Source: Cerioporus squamosus (lineage: Eukaryota; Basidiomycota; Agaricomycetes; Polyporales; Polyporaceae). From it: a stretch of DNA of 64,000 nucleotides. Of the stretch, positions 1 to 11,488 are shown in pieces. The notes beneath the pieces are model-generated. The model ran no database searches. It was not told where the DNA came from and saw only the letters and a list, made by a program, of their open reading frames with translations. The first letter of the stretch is position 1. Every line of letters starts with the position of its first letter. Location of the stretch: NCBI GenBank assembly GCA_022592435.1, contig JABYQS010000157.1, forward strand, positions 1-64,000, written 5' to 3'. The position numbers and the translations under genes were made by a program.

Positions 1-24
1 CGATCACCAGGTCCTGAGTCGTGT

Positions 25-1603
25 TCAGTAGTAGGCATGGCTGTGATAGATACAAGCACTGGGTATGTTCTCCTCCGGAACTGATGTAGCAAAATCCTCG
101 ACCTCGGGAACGTCAGGCTCTTTGAGCCAAAGGTTCTCGTAGTTCATGTCTAGGAAAAGGTCGACGTGGTGAGCGGAGAGCCGGGTTCATGGATGGAAGA
201 ACAGCGTCGCACGAGACACTCACAACCCTTCCTCAGACGAACCGTGACAAACAGGGAGGCGCGACTCAGTGCATGGTTCCCGAAACCCACTAAGCACTGA
301 GTGACTTCGGTGCTCCAACTGTCGCTGTTGTGCCGGGGATCATTCTCGTCAAGGGCTAGGTGTATCTCCTCCAACCCCGGGAGACTATGCAGGATTGCCC
401 GAGTATCTTCATCGAATATAAGCTCAGGAAGTCGAGAACGAGTGGTGTGGTAGGAGATAAGGTGAGAAGGATGAAGATCGATGCAGAGCCTACGAAACTT
501 CGAGCCAGAGCGGACGCATGCGAGGATATTCGAGAGAATGGAGTTCGGCCGGTGTGGGCAATGCTCTTGGACATGGAGAGAGTCCCCACAGTAGCGGCAT
601 CGAGGTCGGGGGTTGGATACCGGGCCGAAACTAGAGATGTCTCGCTGAGCTTAGTATGTAGTACGACGACATGGCTCAACTCACCTCAGTCCCGGAGGAT
701 TCTTGCGCAACCAGTGAGCGGAGCGGTCGCGAGGAGGTCTCATTTTGATTCGTTTCGTCTTGAGAGTAGCCAGCTGCTCGAAATTCCCGATGCAATCTAG
801 CATGTTTCCTGTCACATCTCAGTCTGCGGTGCCATCATTTCTCCTAACTGACATACGTGACACACCGTCCGGGCACGCGAGGGCCAAGAACCGCACATTC
901 GTTCCGAATCCGCCAGCAGGTGGGAAGTTTGCGGTCGAAGAGCAACCCTATGTCGTGTCTGTGAGATTATTGACCGACCCGCTCACGAGTTGGACCGACA
1001 TACCTCGATATCGAGATACTCGAGCTTAGCACATCCCGAGGCCTTCTTTGTCCGGGAAAGTATGTCGCTCAGCATTCTGCTCAGGCCCTCCTCCCCCTTT
1101 CTGAGTTTGAACTGGCCGCGGATCTCCAAGTGACGCAGCTCGATCAACGACCATACGAAACGGAAGAAGTTGCCCGCAGTAAGCCCGTCGATGTGGAGGG
1201 TGAGCTTGGTGAGGCCCAAGGACCCATGCGGTATGCGGCCCAAGTATCCAGAGGGGAAGTAGCTCCAGTCCATCCGCAAGGTCAGTTCTCTGCATTTCGG
1301 AAAGAGTGCGGGAGCCGCGAGGTAGACAATGGGAACGTAGGCCTGCCGGAATGAGTAGCAGAGGGTGTGTATGTCATTGGCCGCGGAAGGATTTCGCTCG
1401 ATGGTGCGCCTGAGCAGTTCGGCTTGGGAGACCGTCCAGACGCAAGCGTCGCGAAGCATGTTGAATCGACTGCGAGAGACCCATGCGTGGCATACAAGGG
1501 CCGTTGCCTGCCAGGTCCTGTATACCTCGTTCCAGAGGGTGTATCCTCGCACTGCGTCGATAACTGCTTCGCAGACATCGATCGGCAGAATGCTGTTGTC
1601 CAT
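25..1603 (-). CDS. F-box / leucine-rich-repeat-like protein
   Basis: Reads as a multi-exon minus-strand gene. The first exon starts at the ATG of MDNSILPIDVCEAVIDAV (1603), an F-box-like first helix, followed by W-x-x-T-A-L-V-C-H-A-W, the usual basidiomycete F-box core. Repeated LTLRMDW / LTLHIDG / LRHLEIRG segments then give LRR-like strands. Later segments (FRRLCIDLHPSHL, LPGLEEIHLALDEND, about 300-460) continue the LRR pattern. A final GT-AG intron (about 160-230) leads to a last exon with MNYENLWLKEPDVPEVEDF and a TGA at 25-27. Known family role: substrate adaptor of SCF ubiquitin ligases, with the substrate unknown here. The middle exon boundaries (about 620-1000) are uncertain. An alternative start lies upstream at 1636. 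It lies outside the transposons and looks like a resident gene. Confidence 0.7.
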
Positions 1604-1932
1604 GGAGGGAGAGCTTACTAGCTGAGTCGCCTGCAAAACAAACGGTGATCAATGAATGGTTGGAGGTCGATACGAAGGAGAGATAAGTGGGTAGTAGGGG
1701 CAGTCGAGATACAAGAAAGTCTTCCTCCACCGCCACGAGGCGCTGCTACAGGCGCGCACCGAAGAAGTACATCCTCGCGCAGCAGTGTTGATGACACTGG
1801 TTTGCGAAGAATTTTTCTGACAACGAATGGCTGTGCTTTAGGGAAGCAATAGAAGTGCACTGCATAGCTCGAAATTCCGGAGTGGAATGTGGGAGGACAT
1901 GAGGTGTTGATGAAGACTCTTGAAGAGCGAAT
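1604..1932. other. Intergenic, no gene seen
   Basis: Short spacer between the F-box start and the 3' end of the broken FunK1 gene. It presumably holds the F-box promoter. No convincing coding exon or RNA gene is seen. Confidence 0.4.
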
Positions 1933-2329
1933 CTAGCGCAGCTCCAGCTTCGACAGGACGGTCTCGATGGTGTCCTCCAAACTCGTATACTTCAAATACC
2001 TTTCTGCCAGTATTGCTGCCCTCGCTGCACTGGCCGACTGCGAGCGCAAGAAATCGCCTGCAAAGCCAACAGCCCGGAACTCTTGCCGTACATCCTCGGC
2101 TCCGTCATATCGTGGCTGGGCTATTTGAAGGAGAATCCAGTAGTACAACGTCCAGGAGACGCCAGACCCTCGTTCACGCTCTCGGCATACCGCAGCAGCT
2201 CACGGATGCCCTTGAAGAGAGGATCTGGATCTCTCTCGTCGTCGGATGGTGCGAGAGCGTCCTTGCGGAGGTATAGCAACTTCTCGATGCTGCTCGCGGA
2301 GTATAAACTGCCGAGTTCGTCCCGTAGTC
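1933..2329 (-). pseudogene. FunK1-type kinase, 3' fragment cut off by E1
   Basis: Minus-strand C-terminal part of a fungal FunK1 protein kinase. Segments LGSLYSASSIEKLLYLRKDAL and ELLRYAESVNEGLAS align in order with FGSVFSVTSLKELYTKRAALL and YLWEYAENCDADG of the intact FunK1 at 20315-22904. Past about 2158 the frame shifts by one base, and the protein resumes as WTLYYWILLQIAQPRYDG, down to a stop at 1933. The 5' continuation is at 17275-17440, on the other side of E1. Joining across one copy of AGTC gives an open frame (..EERQRL + RDELGS..). The gene is therefore broken twice, by E1 and by the frameshift. Confidence 0.75.
2326..2329. repeat. E1 target-site duplication, left copy (AGTC)
   Basis: AGTC directly precedes the CACTACGGG terminus and recurs at 17275-17278 directly after the other terminus. 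The restored FunK1 codons across one copy confirm the boundary. Confidence 0.8.
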
Positions 2330-2366
2330 CACTACGGGAAGTAAACCCGTTGAAAATCAGTGTTAT
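2330..2366 (+). repeat. E1 left terminal inverted repeat
   Basis: About 37 bases match the inverted right end with scattered mismatches. The shared core is CACT..GGGAAG..AAC, then TTG.AAATCA.TGT. Confidence 0.75.
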
Positions 2367-2890
2367 TCACATTGAACCCCCGCAAACAATGTATAGAACA
2401 TTGGGCACCGCCACAGTTAAAATCAATGTACGGTACTTATACGTGTTTGTAACATTGATTAGATTTTTCTACTCAGATCATTGTATAGAACATTTATTAC
2501 CACATTGATAATAGCTGTTGCACCCGCTCATAAATCAGTGTTTAGAGCGTTGTCTTACCAGTTGTTAACACATTGATTATCATATAGTCTCAGTGAACTG
2601 AACTAGTAATTCCGGACTAATTAGTCGAGAGCGAACTAGTTTTGATCCCGAACGCCTCAAGGGGGACAATCTAGTTACTGTTGAACTAGTTACCCCGGAT
2701 CGCTGCCAAGGGGTTGTTATCTAGTTCCTTTAGTCTAACTAGTTAGACTTAAAGGTTCGTCATCTCACCTGCTCTCAAACGGTATCTAGTTCGCACTTAT
2801 CTAGTTGACGAGAACTAGTTAGGCCATATGCCACTAGTACTTCAGGAAGACACCGGTCCCAGCAGGCCTCTGAACTAGATCACACATTGT
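2367..2890. repeat. E1 left subterminal arrays (AATCAATGT, then AACTAGTT)
   Basis: From about 2365 to 2580 there are repeated ATTGAT / ATCAATGT / ACATTG words in both orientations. From about 2595 to 2880 the palindrome AACTAGTT and its halves (CTAGTT, AACTAG) recur roughly every 15-40 bases, about a dozen times. Both word types reappear at the right end of E1 (15140-15460 and 17080-17260). Subterminal motif arrays of this kind are typical transposase-binding regions. That function is inferred. Confidence 0.7.
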
Positions 2891-2916
2891 TCACTGCATT
2901 AGCTAGATAGACACAT

Positions 2917-5900
2917 TCAAACATGTACGTTAGCCGGAAAAGTCGCACGAGCCTCTCGATGGAGGTCTGCCCACATGTCCGCTTGGCTGTGAATTATCCG
3001 AGTCAGTCAAGCTCCTGAGGATCTTCATGCGAGCACTTTGAACGCTTACCGAGCTGCGTATGTGGCCGTGCCACGCTCCACAAGGCTTTTGCCACCAGCT
3101 TTTGACCTTGTGAGCCAAGTCTGGTGTTGGTGATCATAGTAACGCTGAGTCCGTCGCATCTCTGTCTCGAGAAGCAGCACCTCCTTGCGCCATCGCATAG
3201 CACGCGCACTCGCCCGGAACCACTCAATGCACACAGCTAGCAATCATGTTAGATAGGTGGCACAATCATGATAGTATCGGGAGGACTGACCTTCGAGCGT
3301 ATAAGAATCGACGTTGTCGCCAAAGGACTTGCCATCCCTCCAGAACCAGGAAATTGTCTTCGACTTCATGCCGGGCATCTCCTGCTGATGGTACATTGTC
3401 ATCTCTCGGCAGTCTGCTGCTGTAAGGGGAGGGTAGTCGGTGTGGTCGCAGTCTTCAGCTATCTCATACAAGCTCGTCCGAGCCCGCTCGTAGTCGAGTC
3501 GTGCAGCCTCGATCTCGTCCTTCACCTCCTTGAACGTCTTCTGGTTCCGGGTCTTCGCTTGTTGTCCAAAGGTCCCCGCTGTCTTCTTCCACAGAAATGC
3601 ATGTAACCCCGTCTTCTGCCGGAGTTCGCGGAGAGCGTCAGATGCCTGAGCACGGAGGACCTTCCGTTCCACTGACACAGCCAGAGCAAGGAGGCCGTGG
3701 TTCCGGATCAGGGCAGGAAGTGCATGAGGCAATGGAAGCTCCTCATCCTCAGGCTCGCAATCAAGATCTCGCTCTGGCACTTCCGCAGCAAGTTGACGGT
3801 CTGCACGGAGTTTGTCATAGATGCGGCCGAAGAGCTTCGCATGGGTCTCAAACCACAACGCAACCTTCGGCTTGAGAGATTGTCGGAGACGAGTGACAAC
3901 AGGTGGAACAGGTAACTGATCGCTGTCATCATCGTCGTTGGTGTTGGCCTGAGCCTCCTGTAGGTGTTCGTGAATAGCACCCCTGAAACCGCGAGGATAT
4001 TCAGACACCGTAACGTCGAACCGGAAACAGTATGAGCATACTCACTGGCTCCGTTCGATGTCCAAGCCGTCAAGGAATAGCTGAGTGAGATGCACTTCCT
4101 CTGAGGCTTTCTCTGCCGTCTCGATGTCCGCCTGCTTGCGTTTCTGACCCCTGGTACGTCGAGCCTTCTCCTCCGCATCCAGCATGTTGCGAACCTTCAG
4201 CAGCGACAGGGCTGGTGGTATGTCAATATTGTAAGCTCTTACAACGCTGAACAGCCAGAGCATACCTGTATCTGGCGGGGGTTGATAAGGGTTCTTAATA
4301 TCGTTCTAATCGACCGAGTCGTCCATGATACACTTGAGAAAGATGCGCTCCTCCTCTTTCCACTCGGCCAGAGAGACATTGTTCTTCTTCAGTGTCTCTT
4401 CAAGTTGCTCGAGCTCTTGATTGTTCTGTTCTGAACTCTTCAGCGCGGCGAGGTAGCGCTGCGCAAGTGTCTTGGCTACAGTGCCGCAAAGGTCATATGA
4501 TAAGCAGGGAGACGAGTATGCTATACGGGGAGTGACGTACCGAGCTTGAACAGCTTTTGTATATTGTAGTCAGAGTAGTGGTGGTTGAGAATGTCCTGGC
4601 GATGACCAGATGTCATCTCGCGCACAGCTCGGGCTAGCAGATTCATAATGGCCCACTTCCGTTCGGGCTCCTCTCCGTCGGTCTGTCCTACACCTGGCAT
4701 GAAGTAGAAGGAGTTGATCCACCGACATATGCCGTTGTGTGCGTTTGCATGCCACTTAGGGATGCATCGGCGTATCAAGGGCCATGCAACTTCCTTCAGG
4801 CCTGGCATGAATACCACAAAGTCCGCGAGACGGGTAAGCCAGTTGATCCCGTACTTGCAGTTGATGTCGTACGACGAGTATAAGAGGAGCAGAACAAGCC
4901 AAGGGATCAGAGCAAAGATGGTTGCGAAGTCAACCGGTCCGTACCTGGGTGGCGGCAGAGGGAGTCTGATCAGTTCCTCCAGCAGACTAGGAGCAGATTC
5001 ACTCACGTTTCACCACGCTCAATGTCAACCGTGCCGCAGGGAAGTACAAAGCCATGTCTGGAACAGGAGAGGCCAATCTGTCCAGACTTGAGTTTGCCAG
5101 CATATCGTGACTTGCCTGTTCCCGCTTTGAAGTTGCTGCAGATCTCCGTCTGTAGTACTTCTGTTAGCTTACTATGCTTCCTGAACAGATCATAAGTATG
5201 CTTACTTCGCGCTCGGCATTACTGTCTCCCTTCATGAACTCCTGAAAGTCCGCATAGCTCTGGTTGTCCGGCATATACATAGCACCATCGGTCAACGCGA
5301 AGTCGAGGGCATCTAACTTCTTTGCATGCTGACATATGACGAAGTTCCCGTCTTTGCAATAGTGCATCGCGTCCTGAAAGCTGACAAACAATGTATAGGA
5401 TCTGAGTCGTAGAAGCAACAGATGCAAGGATGCGACTCGGACACACCGGTCTTTCTTCGGGCGGTCTTCCCAACCAGGATCCATATTGATTCCGGGCTGC
5501 GGGCATGCCGGGCAGAGGACTGCAAGAGACCGAGCTACTAGCTTAGTTGCCGAGTCGAGACCAAACCGTTTGAGAGCCTGCAGGTACGTGAATTCTCGGT
5601 ACGCTCTCATGAATTCACGGTATCGGTCCTGCAGAAGTAGTTAGCTCATTGGTCAGGATTCCACCGTCGCCCACATACCTTGACACGGAAGCCAAAAGCG
5701 TGGTTGGTCAGACGGCGCAGCGTGCCCATGAAATCTTCAGCAGTCGTCTTTGCTTGCAGGGAGAGCCGATCAAAGTACTTCAGCACATCGAGTGTATACA
5801 CGGTGGAGGGGCGCTTGAAGCTTCCAGGGTAAAGACCGATATTCCAGAGCTGTAGCGGCCGTTCGGCGAATGAGTCGTCGTCTGGGGGACATCCGCAGTA

Positions 5901-6891
5901 GTGCAGCTTGGCGTTATGAAGGCCGTTGGTATGCACAACTTCAATGTTCTTGGGCACTGAGTTCTTCAGACCGATTGTGGTCGGGCAAGTGCCTCCGTGG
6001 TGCCCTAGTTGAATGACGAGGCCAAGATCCGAGAGAGCCGCCGGCTCGAAGAAGGATCCATATCAGAACCTGACTCGGTGGAACGGGTTCCACGTATGTG
6101 TAGCAACGATGCACTTGCTGCATAGCGGTGGCGAATTGAAGCAGGACTCACAGCGGTACAGGGCGATCGGGTGAGCTGAGGGCAATTGTGGCTGGGCGGA
6201 CGGACCAGTGGTTGGGACACCGGAGTCGAGTGGCTCAGAGGAAGGTGTGCGTACAGAGGTGACTGGTTCAAACGGGGTGGAGAAGTTGTGAGGAAGTGCA
6301 ATGGACTCCACAATGGTCGAAAGCGTCGGACACAAAGTGCATGGTTTCCCGATAAGGGGGTCCGTCTCTCGAGCGCGGAACACGTTCAGTAAGCGTTGCG
6401 CCCAGCCCAAGAACTCCTGCATGTATTCGTGTGGTTTCTAGCCCACAATATAATCAGTTGCTCAGCACAGAATGCGAGAGGTAGACAACACGGAGACTTA
6501 CGATCGTGTTGTTCACCTTGGTGGTTGGGTTGCCGATGTTGTGTGAGGCTGACTTCCGCTGGTCATCACTACCTGAAGCGACCGGGTTCGGGTGTTCGTG
6601 GGCATCCGGAACTTGGACGGTCGGACACTCGAGGTCAGCGTTGCCGCTCAGACCGAAGTCATCTTGCATGGGCGAGTCGAGTGATTGAGACATGAGAGCG
6701 GAAGGAGGCGGCGGCATGGACGGAAAGGAGGGTGCGGCATTGCGATCTTTGCGAGGAGACAAGTACTGAATCTCTTGCACTCCATCTACGCCCCGGAAAA
6801 CAGTTCCTACACCGTCTTCGACGTCCACGCCTTCGTCGTAAGCGGGGGCCTTCTTGCGTGATGTCCCCTTGAGGCGTGATTTAGGTGGCAT
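2917..6891 (-). pseudogene. KDZ-1 transposase (CxC2 type), nonsense-interrupted
   Basis: Multi-exon minus-strand gene starting at MPPKSRLKGTSRKK (6891). In order it has a low-complexity head, the CxC2 cysteine cluster (CESCFNSPPLCSKC...H, about 6090-6150), the GLDSATKL..CPACPQPGIN segment (about 5490-5560), the KDZ catalytic core with CSRHGFVLP, SYDINCKYGIN, IPKWHANAH..C and EEPERKWAIMN (about 4560-5090), and a coiled C-terminal tail. The last exon reads YAARQADMWADL and stops at 2917. At 6063-6065 a TGA sits where relatives have the conserved Trp right after the cysteine cluster (HRVRF-stop-YGSFFE). KDZ proteins are predicted DDE/RNase H-fold transposases. Without the nonsense codon the gene would be full length. 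Confidence 0.85.
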
Positions 6892-7216
6892 ATCGCTAGG
6901 GATAGAGAGCTGTAGACGGCCGAGCGGTCGACTGAGACGAAGGTGCGACAGGAGTTGCCAGACTTGGTGTTGAATGAGAAGGGGATGTGGTTGAGTGGCG
7001 GCTGCAGACACACAATGGCCAGCGATGAGCCACTCACCAGGTGGTGCTTTGACGGTCGAGGACATCAAAGCGGCCCATGCGTCTGGATACGGTCCGTAGA
7101 CCGCGGGTAGATGGTGATACATCAAGCAATATGCCGGTGTCGGTTGACGCGACAGAAGTATATGCTCTGCGATTGCGCCTGATACGTAAGTCATACATGG
7201 AAAGCAACGGCTCTAT

Positions 7217-9357
7217 TCACCTGCTCATAGGTAGAGCGAGTGCATGACTATGGGACCTTGTAACCCGTCCCGATACTTCTGCAGCCTTGGGCAACTGCAC
7301 GATGCGCTCGGGGGTTGCTGACCGCTTGCGCTTGCCTCGGGACATGGCAAGAGGCACATCCGCATCCGAGTCCTCTTCATTGTCCTCCGCCTCATCCTCA
7401 TGGGGGATCACGTCACTATCGTCCTCCGGCACATACCCGTCTACGCCGCGTGCCAGATCTCTCAGTTGCGCGCGAATACGGTACCTGTATCCCGATACCA
7501 CTTGCAGGGCTCTCTGGAGGTCTTTCTTCCTGGGGTCCTTGTATGGTCGTCCCAGTTTACCCGTGCGGTGCTGCATTGCGATTAAGCCTGAGAGTGGCGC
7601 TTGAATCCCATTATGACTTACCGTCTTCTTACGACCAGCTTTCCAATTCACGCTTACGTCCTGAACATTCGAAACCATCTCTCGAAAGGATGCAAGGCCG
7701 ACTGTCGTATTGTTGGCCAATCGTCGCATGTCAGGAGCAAGGATCTGAACGGAAGGGTATTACTTACAACTCGCATGCTAGACAGTCATGAGAGCTCACC
7801 AGTTGGTCATTCATACTATAACGCCATGTACCCGGTCGTCGTGCACGTATCGCCGAATAGAACTTGACAGATCCTTGTTGGTAGAAGAACACCGGCAAAA
7901 TCTTGTATGACAACTCAGTCTGCGTCACAGAGGAGCTGTCGTACTTGTTCCCTGCCCAAACCTTGAGCAACGGAGAGTAATGCTGAGTAGCTGTCGGACT
8001 TACCTATGACATGAGACAAATCCAGCAGACCGGAAGTCACAACGTGATTGTAGAAGTCTGGGCTGACGTTGACAAAGGTTTTGCGATAGACATGGATGTA
8101 GCGAGAGATGTAGTTGCGGTGTGAGCGATAGTTGAAGGCGAAAGGGTTTGGATGGTTGGCGGGAGGGGCTACCAGCTGGAGGAACTCGCTGGACGACCAC
8201 AGAGCCATGTAACCGATCAGGAGGTCGACGAAGCGGCTGAACAGCATGTCATCAGCACACAACTCCCCAGTCGGCATACCAGGCCACACGCCCAGAAGAT
8301 GCAGGAAGTCATTAGCGGTATGCTTGCCTATACCGTTGAAGACCGTCTGCAACGCGTATAGCGAGACGATAATCGGTGTCTGTGCCGCAGGAGCGTGAGG
8401 TTCCGCAAGTACCTCACTTCTCCATAGACGGACGCCTTCCACGGCCGCGTCTGTCTCTGTGACCCAGTCAGGGCCGTGGTCCTCATCCCAGATTTGCATC
8501 CAAAGCTACGAGCGCGGTCTGCTAAGCCTCATGTCCATGAAGGATTCACAGACTCTTACCTCAGAGTCGACGCGGAAGTCCTCCTGCATCCAGAATCGTG
8601 ACCTACTTATGATGTGGAGGCGTACGAGGCGCGAGAAGTAGGTGATAATGATGGCGCAGTCTTGACAAACTACCGCGGCAAATATGTTGATATACCGATC
8701 CTCGGTGTTGACGAATGCAGGGGAGCCAGGTACAGTGAAAGCGGGAGGTAGGATGAAGGACCTTAGCCTCTTCGCCTTTGTCTTGTTCTTGTTGGGACCA
8801 GGGCGACACCGTTCGGTGAGGGAGTGGTAGTCATCGAGAGAGACGACGAAAACTGACGCCTCGAGGCCTAAGTGAATGCGGACCGCATGCTGTCAAAATA
8901 AAGAAGTTAGTAGTAGAGAGCAACCAAGCTTGACAGGACATACGAAACCCGCAGCAACAATAAGTTCCTTGCCTCTGGTTGCTACCGAGACTGGTCCATC
9001 TGTCAGAGGTCTCAATAGCGGGGCGAAACGCTTCCACGCGGCCAAACTGACGCGCTCCTGGTCGAAAGGATTGGGTTTGAAGTCTTCTGAGTCCAGAGAG
9101 TCCTCCAACCGGCTGTCGTACGCGAAGGACGTGCACGACAGCGTGTCGTACTTCTTCGTCTTCGTACCAACGGCATGACATCTGAAGAAGAACCGCCAGT
9201 GCCCTGGAAGAATCAAGATGTGTGAGGAGGAATACGGTCAAGAATGCTAACGTTAGAACTCACCAATCAGCATCAAGCCATCGTTCTTTTTCGGGTAATT
9301 GTCGACCAGGTTGCGAAGGTTGTACTCGATTGCCTTCAGGACGTCGACCTCGGGCAT
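7217..9357 (-). CDS. Gene X of E1, unknown cargo protein
   Basis: Coherent multi-exon gene next to KDZ-1 on the same strand. Start MPEVDVLKAIEYNLRNLVDN at 9357. Exons join cleanly at GT-AG sites: LMLIG+HWRFFFRCHAVG, SHVIG+NKYDSSSV, MNDQL+ILAPDMRRLANN. The C-terminal third is basic, with KLGRPYKDPRKK (AT-hook-like GRP), an acidic run (EDNEEDSDADVP) and SRGKRKR, which suggests a nuclear protein. Total about 550 residues. I do not recognise the family. I looked for a TET/JBP dioxygenase, known as KDZ cargo in mushrooms, and did not see its iron-binding motifs. Its position inside E1, codirectional with the transposase, marks it as element cargo. Confidence 0.65.
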
Positions 9358-11488
9358 CTCAGCCCTTGTTGAAGATGACTTGAAGGAGGTTGCGCGAAGG
9401 AACCCAGTCGACGCGTCGCGGCCGCGTCGCGCGCGCGGTGCATAACATCGTGACCATGACGGGTGTCACTCCAAAATCCCCCGGTATTTGCAAAGTCGCA
9501 ATTGTTAAAGAACAACTTATGCACCAATGCCTCGATTTTATGCTTTGAGGGCATTCTTATAGCTGTAGGGTACCTCGCAAAATAGTTTACCCCGCTCAAA
9601 CTTAAGTGATAACCCAGACAGAGAAGGCAGACAGAGCTCGCTTTCAGCGTCTATTGTCACGCTGAGCTGCACTCGTGACGTCCGCTGCCTCCAGCTTGTC
9701 TTTGGCTACCTGCTTCGCCCTAGTCGACCTTTCGAAGTCTACGCTTCCTATAATCTGGGGGACTAGTCTCGACTTCACACCTCCCTTCAGCTCCGTCAGC
9801 TATCGGATGTGCTTTGAGAGCTACCAGGAGCAACAGGAACCGGGTCTTCGCCTATCTCGCGTGCTCTTCGGTGCGTACTTTGCTTTAGCTCGCGCCAGAG
9901 AAGATGGCTGATGTTCTTGCATAGGTGGAGACACAGACATAAACTTTGGAGCTCGCGCAAAGCTTGGAGGACACCCGGGGCGCGATCGCGATGGAGGATG
10001 GGAGGACGGAGAACGGCGGACGGGGAAGAGCAGTGTAGCGTATGTCAACGCTCGCGGGTGCGCCTACTAGTCTCTGGCATCAACGGTTTCGGAGACGTAT
10101 CCGCGTCCACGTTGTTGTCGTCCCGCCGTGATGTCGAGTCCCAAAGGAGAACAAGCAATCTGTCGAGGTGCGCACGCAGCGCGAGCAGCCCCGGGAGTCC
10201 GCAGTGTTGTCAATTTCTGCACCGTAGGCTCGCAAGAGCAAGAACGGTGCTGGGCGGCGTACTCGCGAGCGTGCACTACCAGGTGTGGGTGATGATCACG
10301 GATGAAGGGCAAGCGGATGGACGACCTGTCCCAGAAGGTCGCGCAGCGGGATAAGGTCGCAACGCGGCTGGGGTTTGAGCACGACGAGGGAGAAGGGTTC
10401 AACGGGATGCCCATGATGCTTGACAGCTCAATCGGGAGCTCTTCCAATGGTGTCCCTGCATGCATCCGGACATCCAGTACTCGCAGGGTGTGTTGTATCT
10501 CCACACCTGCTGAAGTAAGTTATGCTGATTAAATTTGGTGCCAGTCTTGTGCTGATCGCTGGACAGAGAATCCTGCAATCTCCGGAGGAAGACGCATTCT
10601 CGATGCTCGTGTCGCTCATGCACCCGCACTTCGGCGGTAGACTCCATGGACCACTGCGCATGCCTCGGCCTCCCCTCTCCGCTCACCCCTCGTTGCGCGG
10701 ATTGCGCGAAATCCACTTACCCCAGCCTATCTCATGTAGGAAGGAAGGAGGACGGCGAGGAGGTCCGTACCCATCCTCCCCTTGCGTCTCTGACGCGGCG
10801 CAGGCTGATGCTCCTGTTGTCCTAGTTAGACCCTCCGCTGGCCATCGACACTCGTCGTCTCTGAGCTGCCGCACCGCCGTGAGTTACTCATCCAGCTCAT
10901 GGGCCGGTGTCGCTGCCATCTGGTAGCCAGTTCCTCGCGACCTACCATGGCCCGCAAAAACAGGTACGTACCTTTGCATCGAGGCATTTCATGGGTGGCC
11001 GGCTGACAATTGGCCGTGGTCGCAGACGCGACTCCTGTCGTGATCTCGCGGTTAGACATATGTATGGCCGCCGTTTCATCCTGTCATCTCCTGTCCGTAG
11101 TCTGCGTCACCAAGGCTGTGTAAGTTTTGCTCTCCTGTCGTCCTCCTGCCGTTCTCCCTCCCAGTCCAGACACCTTCGTCGAGCGCGATACTCTGCAAAT
11201 ACACCGTCAAGATGAAGGTGTCCGAGGCTCATGCCTTCGCTCGCACCTTGCCCATTTCAACCACTGCCAAGTTCTGGCTGTTGACTATGGCCAGTGCGAC
11301 GGAGCTTTGCTTGCCAAAGCTCCAGCCACATGGCCGGGTGGCTCAGCCCCTTTGAAGCATTCACGCTTGGACAACCTCCTGCGGTCGGACCTACGTCCGC
11401 TTTGTGCGGCCAACCCATTTAACAGCCCAGCGAGGTGAGCAGAAGTCATCCCCGCGCACGCTTCCCCTCCCGTGCCTTATTCCCGCTC
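9358..11488. other. E1 interior, no confident gene
   Basis: Spacer between the divergent gene X and cargo A1. Several short open frames exist. One on the plus strand near 10646 starts MDHCACLGLPSPL and has four cysteines, but no multi-exon model holds together. It probably contains the two divergent promoters. Confidence 0.35.

Noticed and set aside
4042..4263. Separate small gene within 3.2-4.3 kb
   Set aside because: It is a C-terminal exon of KDZ-1, joined by short introns to its neighbours.
7217..9357. Gene X as a TET/JBP dioxygenase
   Set aside because: TET/JBP genes are known KDZ cargo, but I see no H-x-D...H iron site or other family motif in the spliced reading.
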